From NCBI GenBank assembly GCA_012523655.1, contig JAAYTV010000413.1, forward strand, positions 1 to 19,302: a DNA stretch of 19,302 bases, read 5' to 3'. Of this stretch, positions 12,763 through 19,302 are shown in pieces. The stretch is from a bacterium. Its GTDB lineage: Bacteria > Zhuqueibacterota > Zhuqueibacteria > Residuimicrobiales > Residuimicrobiaceae. The notes below the pieces were generated by a model. That model did not search any database, was not told the origin of the DNA, and was given only the letters and a program-made list of their open reading frames with translations. Both the position numbers and the translations under genes were made by a program. The number at the start of each line of letters is the position of its first letter. The first letter of the stretch is position 1.

Positions 12763-14937
12763 ATGAAATCACCTAAAAAGAAATACACCCCTGCAACTGG
12801 TGACTGGCCTGCTTACGTGCTGTCGCTGTTTCAGGATCACCCGCGGCTCACCTTCAAGGTCCAGGATATCGAACGCACGCTGCAGGTGGGGAAAAAGGAC
12901 CGCGTCGCGCTGCACAAACAGCTGCGCGACCTGGTGCGCAGCGGAGAAATCATCAAGCTGCGCCAGAACCAATACGCTCTGGCGGCGCCGGCTGCCGAGG
13001 TCACCGGCGAACTGCGCGTCAATTCCCAGGGCTATGGATTCGTCCGCCTGGAGGACGAGCAGGAAATCTTCATCAGTCCTAAAAACATGGGCCACGCGCT
13101 GCACAAGGACACGGTCCGCGTGCGCCTGCTGGCCGGCAAAATGGGCGAACACCCCGAAGGCCGGGTCCTGCAGGTGGTGGAGCGCGGCCGCACCAAGATC
13201 GTCGGTACCTTTCATCGGGCGCGACGCTATGCCTATGTCGTACCGGACGATATTAAAATACAAAAGGACATTCTGCTCAGTCCGGCCGACACCGCCGAAC
13301 TGGTGGAGGGTCAAAAACTGGTCGTCACCATCGAGGCGTGGGAACACGATCAGCTGAATCCCCTGGGCAAGGTCGTCGAAATCCTTGGCCATCCGGAGGA
13401 TCCCGGTGTGGACGTCGCCTCCATTGTCCACGGCTTTGACCTGGAGACTACCTTCTCCGCAGAAGTCACGCAAGCGGCGGAAGAATTGACAGAGGCACTC
13501 CCTGCCGAGGAAATAGCCCGTAGAGTGGACCTGCGCAATACCGTCACCTTCACCATCGATCCGGCTGATGCAAAGGATTTCGATGATGCGGTGTCCCTGG
13601 AGGCGATGGAGAACGGCCATTGGTTGCTGGGCGTGCATATCGCGGATGTCAGTTATTTTGTGGCGCAGGGCTCCCTTATCGACCGGGAAGCGCAACAACG
13701 CGGTACCTCCATCTATCTGGTGGACCGGGTGATCCCCATGCTCCCGGAACGGCTCTCCAATAAACTGTGCAGCCTCACGCCCGGGGACGATAAACTCTGC
13801 TTCTCCGTGCTCATGCAGGTCACCCGCCAAGGCGAAGTAGTCTCCCACTCCTTTGCACGCAGCGTGATCCGCAGCCGCAAACGCTTTTCCTATGAAGAAG
13901 CACAGCAGGTTCTCGATGGCCAGCTGAGCAGCCCGTTCAGCGACGTTCTGCGCGACATGTGGACGCTGTCGAAAAGTCTGATCGCTGCGAGAAAAAAACG
14001 GGGGGCGGTCGACTTTGACAGCCTGGAGATCAAGGTCGTTTTGGACGAACAGGGCAAACCGATCAAATTGCACAAGCGGGAGCGGCTGGACACCCACCGA
14101 CTCATCGAAGAGTTCATGCTGCTGGCCAATGTCACCGTGGCCCGTTTTGTCGGACAGGAATTGGCGGAAAAACTCGATCAGCAACTGCCCTTTGTCTACC
14201 GGGTGCACGACAAACCCACCCGTACCGATGTGGAGGAACTGATGACCCTGGCGCAGGTGTTCGGCGTTGAGGTACAGCCTGCGAAACGGGTAACGCCTCA
14301 CTATTTCCAACGCCTGTCCGAACAGTTCCAGACGCATCCAGCGGCCACGGTTCTACAGAACGCCCTCCTTCGCACCATGACCAAAGCCAAATACACCACC
14401 GCCAATGTCGGCCATTTCGGACTGGCCTATTCTCATTACACCCACTTTACCTCGCCCATTCGGCGCTATCCGGATCTGATGGTGCACCGGCTGCTGCACC
14501 TCTATCAGACGAAACCGGAGCAGCCGGTTCATCGATCCGATCTGGAACGGCAATGCCAGCTGGCCAGCGAAAACGAGATCCGCGCCCAGGAAGCAGAACG
14601 CGCCTCCATCAAAATGAAACAACTGGAATTTCTTGAAGCGCACATCGGTGAAGAGTTCTCCGGATTCATCTCCCGCATCGTGAGCTTTGGCCTGTTCGTC
14701 ACCCTGCCGGATTTTTTAATCGACGGGCTGGTCCATATCTCGGACTTGAAGGACGATTATTACATTCATGAACCGAAAAAAGCCCAACTGACCGGCGAGC
14801 GCAGGGGAACCATTTACCGGCTCGGCGATCCGGTGCGCATTGTCATCAGCCGGATCAACCGGAATGAACGCCTGCTCGATTTCGCCCTCATCGGCAAACT
14901 CGGGTCAGCGAAGAAAAATCGGAGAAAGAAAAAATGA
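12763..14937 (+). CDS. rnr: Ribonuclease R (RNB-family 3'-5' exoribonuclease)
   Basis: 724 residues from ATG 12763. Longer frames from 12643 (TTG) or 12661 (ATG) add low-complexity, non-conserved residues and cross a strong hairpin, so they are not chosen. RNase R degrades structured RNA from the 3' end, in mRNA and rRNA turnover and with tmRNA. In order: a winged-helix-like N-terminal domain (about 13-72), cold-shock RNA-binding domains (about 80-210) with GYGFVRLEDEQEIFIS, the RNB core (about 256-580) with metal-binding DPADAKDFDDA (266-276) and HFTSPIRRYPDLMVHRLL near 565, and an S1 domain from about 629 (FSGFISRIVSFGLFV). The tail KKNRRKKK is basic, as in RNase R rather than RNase II. The stop overlaps the next start (ATGA). 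Confidence 0.95.
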   Translation: MKSPKKKYTPATGDWPAYVLSLFQDHPRLTFKVQDIERTLQVGKKDRVALHKQLRDLVRSGEIIKLRQNQYALAAPAAEVTGELRVNSQGYGFVRLEDEQEIFISPKNMGHALHKDTVRVRLLAGKMGEHPEGRVLQVVERGRTKIVGTFHRARRYAYVVPDDIKIQKDILLSPADTAELVEGQKLVVTIEAWEHDQLNPLGKVVEILGHPEDPGVDVASIVHGFDLETTFSAEVTQAAEELTEALPAEEIARRVDLRNTVTFTIDPADAKDFDDAVSLEAMENGHWLLGVHIADVSYFVAQGSLIDREAQQRGTSIYLVDRVIPMLPERLSNKLCSLTPGDDKLCFSVLMQVTRQGEVVSHSFARSVIRSRKRFSYEEAQQVLDGQLSSPFSDVLRDMWTLSKSLIAARKKRGAVDFDSLEIKVVLDEQGKPIKLHKRERLDTHRLIEEFMLLANVTVARFVGQELAEKLDQQLPFVYRVHDKPTRTDVEELMTLAQVFGVEVQPAKRVTPHYFQRLSEQFQTHPAATVLQNALLRTMTKAKYTTANVGHFGLAYSHYTHFTSPIRRYPDLMVHRLLHLYQTKPEQPVHRSDLERQCQLASENEIRAQEAERASIKMKQLEFLEAHIGEEFSGFISRIVSFGLFVTLPDFLIDGLVHISDLKDDYYIHEPKKAQLTGERRGTIYRLGDPVRIVISRINRNERLLDFALIGKLGSAKKNRRKKK

Positions 14938-15638
14938 AAACCCTTCTGCTGAATAGAAAAGAGCTCTGCCGCAGCACCTGGGAGTTTACCCTGGCCAAAC
15001 CGGCCGATACCCTTCACCAGGCAGGACAACATATTACAGTCAAACTGCCCCGTCTGCTCCATGAGGATCCCAAAGGCCCTCAGCGCACCTTCACCCTCGC
15101 GTCAGCACCGCATGAGAACGACTGGCTGATCGCCACCCGCATGACCGGAAGTGGATTTAAAAAAACGTTCCTCGACCTTCCGCTAAACACGGAATTGGAG
15201 GTCAACGGCCCTATGGGCGCCCTGGTCCGTGATGAACGGTTCCCTGCGCTGGTTTTTCTAGCCGGCGGCATCGGCATCACTCCGTTTCGCAGCATGGTGC
15301 AGGATCTTCATCACAAAGGCCTCGGCGTCGATGTGCATCTCTTTTACTCCAACCGCAGTATCGACTCCGCCGCTTATCACCACCTTTTCGCCGAGCTCGC
15401 AGAGCAAACCTTTTTCACCTATATTCCAACCCTCAACGACGAACCGGATGCGGCATGGCGTGGTGAACGCCGTATCCTGGGAATAGAGTTAATCCAGTCC
15501 CACCTCACGAATCTGAATGCTTTTGCCTTCTATCTGTGCGGACCGCCGGGACTGGTTACAGACCTGACCAACCAGCTGCATACAGGGGGCGTGAACAAAG
15601 AAAGAATCTTCTCCGAGTTTTTTTGGGGATACCCGTGA
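14934..15638 (+). CDS. Ferredoxin-NADP reductase-like FAD/NAD(P) oxidoreductase
   Basis: 234 residues of the FNR superfamily. An N-terminal beta-barrel FAD domain (about 1-100) has the flavin-binding RTFTLAS (51-57), and GSGF follows at 72-75 where the family usually reads G.S. The NAD(P)-binding domain (about 105-234) has GGIGITPFRSM (111-121) and the C-terminal CGPPG (202-206), which contacts nicotinamide. The protein ends soon after, with EFFWGYP. No iron-sulfur or globin domain is attached, so it must pass electrons to a separate partner. The ATG overlaps the rnr stop and lies behind GGAGAAAG, so translation is probably coupled to rnr. That pairing has no obvious functional logic. The electron partner and direction are unknown. 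Confidence 0.88.
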   Translation: MKTLLLNRKELCRSTWEFTLAKPADTLHQAGQHITVKLPRLLHEDPKGPQRTFTLASAPHENDWLIATRMTGSGFKKTFLDLPLNTELEVNGPMGALVRDERFPALVFLAGGIGITPFRSMVQDLHHKGLGVDVHLFYSNRSIDSAAYHHLFAELAEQTFFTYIPTLNDEPDAAWRGERRILGIELIQSHLTNLNAFAFYLCGPPGLVTDLTNQLHTGGVNKERIFSEFFWGYP

Positions 15639-15904
15639 TGGCCAGACCGCGACCCGGCAGCCGATGAATAGCACTGCGTAAACAATCCATCGGCCGGCTC
15701 GATCTGCTTGACAGGTGTCACTTTTTCCGGACACTTTTGCCTGCCCCGGCGTCGACAGACGACAACGCCTGTTAACGCAAATTTTATCTACATTAAAAAT
15801 AAATTATTACAAATCACCCCACTCCACATCCCTCAAGCTTTCCTCGCATCACTGGTATACTTTTTGTTGGTTCTCCACTGCGCCAAGGAGGGAGTTATTC
15901 AAGC
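15639..15904 (+). promoter_or_regulatory. Intergenic leader of the secreted peptidase
   Basis: 266 bases without a convincing gene. It starts with an inverted repeat, GCCGATG (15660-15666) with CATCGGC (15688-15694), that lacks a T-run. A perfect TTGACA (15708-15713) has no good -10 at 16-18 bases. GTGTC/GACAC (15715-15719 and 15730-15734) forms a short stem. From 15778 to 15812 the DNA is A/T-rich, which could hold a promoter. Bases 15811-15850 contain 19 C and 2 G, and a GGAGG ribosome site for the peptidase lies at 15887-15894. The promoter could not be placed with confidence. Confidence 0.4.
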
Positions 15905-18268
15905 ATGAAACAATTTGTACTCTGGGTTCTGCTCGTCTGCATCAGAGCCAGTTCCGCCCAAATTTTGACCGATACCAACGTGCGCGAGTTGACCGACTTT
16001 GCCGGCCGCTCCGGCCTTAGAGCAGTGCAGGATCGCCGCTTGGCCGAAACTTATCTCCAACTCAAGGGATGGGAGACAGCGGGCACACTGGCGGAGGGGT
16101 GTATTTTTCAAGTTCAGCGTATCTGGCAGAACACACCGGTGTACTATGTGGATATGAACCAACAGGCTGCGCAGACAGTGGGCACGCAAAAGCTATGGCC
16201 GGACGGCAGCAGCGGTGAGTCGTTGGATGGCAGCGGCATCCTCATCGGACTGTGGGACGGCAGCGGCATTTTGCTTCAGCATCAGGAGTATGTAGGCAGA
16301 GCGTGGCAAAAGGACACGCCGACGCTGATCGGTCTGCATGGAACCCATATCGCCGGCACGCTGATCGCTCAGGGGAGAAACCTCAGCGCCAAAGGCATGG
16401 CGCCCAATGCCGAGCTGGATGCCTATGATTGGAATAACGATATTTCAGAGATGGCCCTGGCTGCCGCCTCGGGCATGCTGCTGTCAACCTCTTGCTATGG
16501 TTATCTGGCAGGCTGGGTGCCTAATTACAGAGGCGATGGAAAATGGGCCTGGCTCGGGACGCCAGAGGTCAGCGTGGAGGAGGATTTTCTTTTCGGATTT
16601 TATGATGAAAGCTGCCGACAACGCGACCACATCGCCTACAACGCTCCCTACTTTTTAATGGTGATCGCTGCAGGCAATGACCGCGACGACGAGGGACCGA
16701 TGATCGGCGAGGCCTACTGGACGCGCGGCGCCTTCGGCTGGACGCTGGACACCATCTACCGCAAACCAGACGGCGATTACGACTGCATCACCGGCCCCGC
16801 ACTGTGTAAAAACGGTCTGACCATCGGCGCTGTGCGGGATCTGCCGCAGGGCTATGAACAACCCAGCAGCGTGCTGATGTCGGAATTCAGCGCCTGGGGT
16901 CCTACAGACGACGGACGCATCAAGCCGGATCTGGTAGGCAACGGCATCGAATTGTTTTCCACGTCCAACGCCAGCCCCACTCACTATGCTGTGCTCAGCG
17001 GCACTTCAATGGCTGCACCGTCTGTCGCCGGATCGCTCGCCCTGTTGCAGCAGCTCCATCAAAAGCTCACCGGCCGCTATCTGCGTTCAGCCACCTTAAA
17101 GGCAATTGCCATTCATACCGCGGACGAGTGCGGGCCTGACCCTGGACCGGATTACCGCTTTGGCTGGGGCTTGCTCAACAGCTATGAGGCCAGCCGTCTG
17201 ATCTTACAAGATCAGACATGGCCGAACTCGATTATTGAAGAGACGCTGCTCCAGGACAAACCATTGCGGATACAGCTGCATTCAGACGGCCTATCGCCGC
17301 TGAAATGCACCTTGGCATGGACCGATCCAGCCGGCACTCCCTGTCTCAGATCCCTGAATTGTCTTTCCGCCATGCTGGTCAATGATCTCGATCTCCGCCT
17401 GGTGCGGCAACGGGATGCACGGGTGTTTTATCCCTGGGCTCTGAATCCGAATTTACCGGCCGCTGCTGCGGTTCAGCAGGACAATCATCGCGACAATGTT
17501 GAACAGATATGCATCCAACAGCCCGAAGCCGGGCTGTACACCCTGTCCATCTCCCACAAGCGCACGCTGCAAAATGAAGGACAGCCGTTTTCGTTGTGCT
17601 GCACAGGCGCGGTTCCAGCCGAGAGGCCGGCAGTTCTCAAAGTGCGGCTGTTTCTACAAGGCGCGTTTGACTCTGACACCGGGCGAATGGCTTGCCGCCT
17701 GCAGGAGAGCAACGCCCTGGATCTTGTCAGCCCCTATTCATCAGACTCGCTCCGTCTCAATCATCTGCCGGGCCAATCTGTGGACTGGGTGCTGCTGCAG
17801 CTCACCGCCGCTGCAGACACCCTTGCCGTGTTGAACCGAAGCGCCCTGCTGCGGCCGGATGGTCTGTTGATCAATCCCTGGTCCGGCGAGAGTGCATGGG
17901 AACTGCCGATTCCGCCGGGCAGCTATCGCCTGTTGCTTCGCCATCGCAATCATCTGTTGGTGCAAAGCGCCGCTCCGCTTATTTTGACTGCCGGGGATAC
18001 GACCTTTTTCGACGCCTCAGCCGGCCACACTCTTGCCGGCGAAAACAGTACGGTGGAACTGGCGCCCGGGCTCTTTGGCCTGTGGGCCGGCGATCTGGAT
18101 CAGAACGGCCGAATCGACCAGGACGATTATGAGATCTGGTTTCACGCAGCGCTGGAGGCGAAGGAGGGGTATTGCGCCGCTGACGCAAATCTGGACGGGT
18201 TGGTGACGACGCTGGATTTGACTCTGCTTTATAATACCCACCAGTGTCTGCACGTTGCCCCTTTTTGA
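15905..18268 (+). CDS. Secreted S8 (subtilisin-like) serine peptidase with dockerin-like C-terminus
   Basis: 787 residues. A signal peptide (about 1-18, ending SSA before Q19) sends it out of the cytoplasm. A short pro-region-like segment precedes the subtilase domain (about 105-435). The triad is Asp118 in GLWDGSG, His145 in HGTH and Ser368 in LSGTSMAAPS; the oxyanion Asn258 is in AAGND. Residues of about 440-595 form a jelly-roll-like domain with LAWTDPAG, LVNDLDLRL, NPNLPAAAA and DNHRDNVEQI, typical of large secreted S8 enzymes of environmental bacteria. A further beta-rich region follows. The last 60 residues hold two calcium-type loops, DLDQNGRIDQDD (730-741) and DANLDGLVTTLD (760-771), a dockerin-like EF-hand pair. 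No type IX sorting tail is seen. A GGAGG site precedes ATG 15905 at a somewhat long spacing. Confidence 0.92.
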   Translation: MKQFVLWVLLVCIRASSAQILTDTNVRELTDFAGRSGLRAVQDRRLAETYLQLKGWETAGTLAEGCIFQVQRIWQNTPVYYVDMNQQAAQTVGTQKLWPDGSSGESLDGSGILIGLWDGSGILLQHQEYVGRAWQKDTPTLIGLHGTHIAGTLIAQGRNLSAKGMAPNAELDAYDWNNDISEMALAAASGMLLSTSCYGYLAGWVPNYRGDGKWAWLGTPEVSVEEDFLFGFYDESCRQRDHIAYNAPYFLMVIAAGNDRDDEGPMIGEAYWTRGAFGWTLDTIYRKPDGDYDCITGPALCKNGLTIGAVRDLPQGYEQPSSVLMSEFSAWGPTDDGRIKPDLVGNGIELFSTSNASPTHYAVLSGTSMAAPSVAGSLALLQQLHQKLTGRYLRSATLKAIAIHTADECGPDPGPDYRFGWGLLNSYEASRLILQDQTWPNSIIEETLLQDKPLRIQLHSDGLSPLKCTLAWTDPAGTPCLRSLNCLSAMLVNDLDLRLVRQRDARVFYPWALNPNLPAAAAVQQDNHRDNVEQICIQQPEAGLYTLSISHKRTLQNEGQPFSLCCTGAVPAERPAVLKVRLFLQGAFDSDTGRMACRLQESNALDLVSPYSSDSLRLNHLPGQSVDWVLLQLTAAADTLAVLNRSALLRPDGLLINPWSGESAWELPIPPGSYRLLLRHRNHLLVQSAAPLILTAGDTTFFDASAGHTLAGENSTVELAPGLFGLWAGDLDQNGRIDQDDYEIWFHAALEAKEGYCAADANLDGLVTTLDLTLLYNTHQCLHVAPF

Positions 18269-18286
18269 AATGCGAATAAAATTCCC

Positions 18287-18318
18287 TTGCATTTGATGAC
18301 AGCATTTTCTAATATAAT
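18287..18318 (+). promoter_or_regulatory. Candidate promoter for the outer-membrane protein gene
   Basis: TTGCAT (18287-18292) is followed by overlapping -10 options: TAATAT (18310-18315) at 17 bases, or a perfect TATAAT (18313-18318) at 20. It sits in the 89-base A/T-rich gap after the peptidase gene, about 40 bases before ATG 18358. Confidence 0.5.
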
Positions 18319-18357
18319 CATTGAGTTTATCCGGTTTCGCCCCAGAACGGAGGGATC

Positions 18358-19065
18358 ATGAAATTTAAATATGCATTCATGGGTTGTGCCTTGCTCTTTG
18401 CTTGGACCGATCTCGTTCTTCCGCAAAGCAATGGTGGAGATCCCTCGCTGGATTATCAAAGATCGCGACGCAGCGGACCCAGCTACTCTCCCATTTCCAG
18501 CAGCATGATCGGCGTGCATGCCGGTTATATGAATCCCAAGGACACCAAGAGCGGTCTGTTCCTGGGCGGCAGTTGGGGTACTGCGATCGATGAATCGGTC
18601 AGTCTCGGCCTCTGTTTTGATGTGTTCCATACTTCCTATGCTGAAGAAACGCGGGTCGCCCTGGAGACCGCCAACGGCATGACGACCAAAACATATATGA
18701 CCGAGATGGAATACAGTCGCATCATCTTGCCGCTGCTGGTGGAGGTGAACGCAAAAATCCCCCTCGGCAGATACATCGGCTATATGCTGCGCGGCGGAGT
18801 GGGCTATTCGTTTCTCTGGAGCCGCGAAAAAAATTATGAAAAAGGGACCAACGAAACGCGCAATTTCGGCGGCATGTCCTGGCAGGCCGGATTCGGCATC
18901 TTTTACGAAGTCGGCAGTGAATCGACGTTGACCATTGGGCTCAATTACACCCGTGGAAGGGTCAGCCGCGAGGTCACCAAATCCGTAGAGGGATTGCCGA
19001 TCGAGGAACGGGTCGATCTGTCCGGCTTGGGGGCGCGCGTCGGCATTCTGATTACTTTGCTCTGA
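18358..19065 (+). CDS. Predicted outer-membrane beta-barrel protein
   Basis: 235 residues, ATG 18358 behind GGAGG at six bases. The first 22 or so residues are a signal peptide (MKFKYAFMGCALLFAW, likely cut near VLPQ). The mature part begins with a Ser/Arg-rich linker. It continues as alternating hydrophobic and polar strands with Gly and aromatic residues at turns: MIGVHAGYMNPKD, SGLFLGGSWG, YIGYMLRGGVGYSFLW, MSWQAGFGIFYEVG, STLTIGLNYTRG and LGARVGILITLL. About eight strands fit a small OmpA/OmpX-sized barrel. No periplasmic peptidoglycan-binding domain follows. No specific family or ligand is recognised. It has its own promoter and terminator, so it is probably monocistronic. Confidence 0.75.
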   Translation: MKFKYAFMGCALLFAWTDLVLPQSNGGDPSLDYQRSRRSGPSYSPISSSMIGVHAGYMNPKDTKSGLFLGGSWGTAIDESVSLGLCFDVFHTSYAEETRVALETANGMTTKTYMTEMEYSRIILPLLVEVNAKIPLGRYIGYMLRGGVGYSFLWSREKNYEKGTNETRNFGGMSWQAGFGIFYEVGSESTLTIGLNYTRGRVSREVTKSVEGLPIEERVDLSGLGARVGILITLL

Positions 19066-19091
19066 GGTCCTTTCACGCGGCTTCAGAATCC

Positions 19092-19118
19092 AGACGTCCT
19101 CCCGGGGACGTCTTTTTT
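19092..19118 (+). terminator. Intrinsic terminator after the outer-membrane protein gene
   Basis: AGACGTCC (19092-19099) pairs perfectly with GGACGTCT (19106-19113) around a six-base loop, and TTTTT follows at 19114-19118. It lies 27 bases after the stop codon. Confidence 0.93.
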
Positions 19119-19132
19119 ATACTAGAACCGTT

Positions 19133-19302
19133 ATGAACAATCAACGCATTTATCAGGGATTTGGACCTGTGTGGTCGCCCATGGTGCGCACTCTGCTGCT
19201 CATCAACAGCGCTGTGTATCTGCTGCAGGCGCTCACCTCCGGCCATGGTCTGATCGAAGGCCGGTTGGCGTTGTGGCCCGATCAGGTTTTTCATCACGGT
19301 GC
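19133..19302 (+). CDS. Rhomboid-like intramembrane serine protease, N-terminal fragment
   Basis: ATG 19133 opens a frame that is still open at the window edge (56 full codons). It begins with a short polar N-terminus, then a membrane helix VRTLLLINSAVYLLQALTSG, then LALWPDQVFHHG. This is the layout of bacterial rhomboids: a first helix of the form LLIxNxAVYLLQ, followed by an L1-type segment ending near a conserved His-Gly. The catalytic Gly-x-Ser and His lie outside the window, so the assignment is provisional. There is no clear Shine-Dalgarno sequence, and the ATG is only 14 bases after the preceding terminator. A TATACT hexamer (19118-19123) there could be a -10, which would give a very short or absent leader. 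Confidence 0.65.
   Translation, partial: MNNQRIYQGFGPVWSPMVRTLLLINSAVYLLQALTSGHGLIEGRLALWPDQVFHHG

Noticed and set aside
12769..14337. 522-codon open frame on the minus strand inside rnr
   Set aside because: It is an antisense shadow of a confidently identified RNase R; its translation is rich in His, Gln, Arg and Phe, has no recognisable domain and no ribosome site.
15660..15694. Inverted repeat after the FNR-like gene as an intrinsic terminator
   Set aside because: The loop is 21 bases and no T-run follows the 3' arm.
15708..15908. 66-codon frame with a hydrophobic stretch, ending in an ATGA overlap with the peptidase start
   Set aside because: No Shine-Dalgarno, a TTG start inside a promoter-like TTGACA, codon use unlike its neighbours, and an overlapping frame from 15715 equally open. 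Not excluded, but not supportable.

Overview
The window looks like a chromosomal segment of a Gram-negative, moderately GC-rich, probably uncultured bacterium. A lipoprotein, a predicted outer-membrane beta-barrel and a secreted subtilase with a dockerin-like EF-hand tail point to a diderm. Gene content and the dockerin-tailed peptidase would fit the Calditrichota/KSB1/FCB neighbourhood, but that placement is an inference from protein style only. Coding density is high. Apart from the truncated first gene, everything convincing is on the + strand. GTG and TTG starts are frequent (sigma factor, metal sensor, rpmE, ABC ATPase, prfA).

Layout. (1) 1-186, minus strand: N-terminus of a peptidase T gene, cut by the window edge. 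(2) 326-2740: a probable five-gene operon with a small lipoprotein, an ECF sigma factor, a zinc-finger anti-sigma factor with one membrane segment, a CpxP/CnrX-like periplasmic metal-sensor protein unusually rich in cysteine, and a small exported protein made of five 11-residue Cys-Cys repeats. It ends at a strong intrinsic terminator. The architecture resembles CnrYXH-type metal sensing and is the most interesting part of the window. (3) 2822-5281: folC, then an orphan UgpC/MalK-type ABC ATPase with its own promoter. (4) 5282-10137: a translation and transcription housekeeping cluster: rho behind a 244-base leader that holds a mini-ORF, rpmE, a DUF1385 (YqhQ-like) membrane protein, prfA (RF1) and prmC, which methylates RF1. 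(5) 10185-15638: an unusually long phosphohexomutase, then RNase R whose stop codon overlaps the start of a ferredoxin-NADP-reductase-like flavoprotein. (6) 15905-19065: a secreted S8 peptidase with dockerin-like tail and an outer-membrane beta-barrel protein. (7) 19133-end: the start of a rhomboid-like intramembrane protease gene, cut by the window edge.

How they work together. RF1 and PrmC form a direct enzyme-substrate pair, and the rho-rpmE-DUF1385-prfA-prmC order is a conserved housekeeping arrangement. In the sigma operon the predicted logic is: periplasmic metal is sensed by the CpxP-like protein, the anti-sigma factor releases the sigma factor, and the operon, including the Cys-repeat protein, is induced. 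That logic is inferred from gene families, not shown by the sequence. Most boundaries are supported by Shine-Dalgarno spacing, intrinsic terminators (2756-2786, 7092-7142, 19092-19118) or promoter-like hexamers (242-270, 4052-4080, 6781-6809, 18287-18318).
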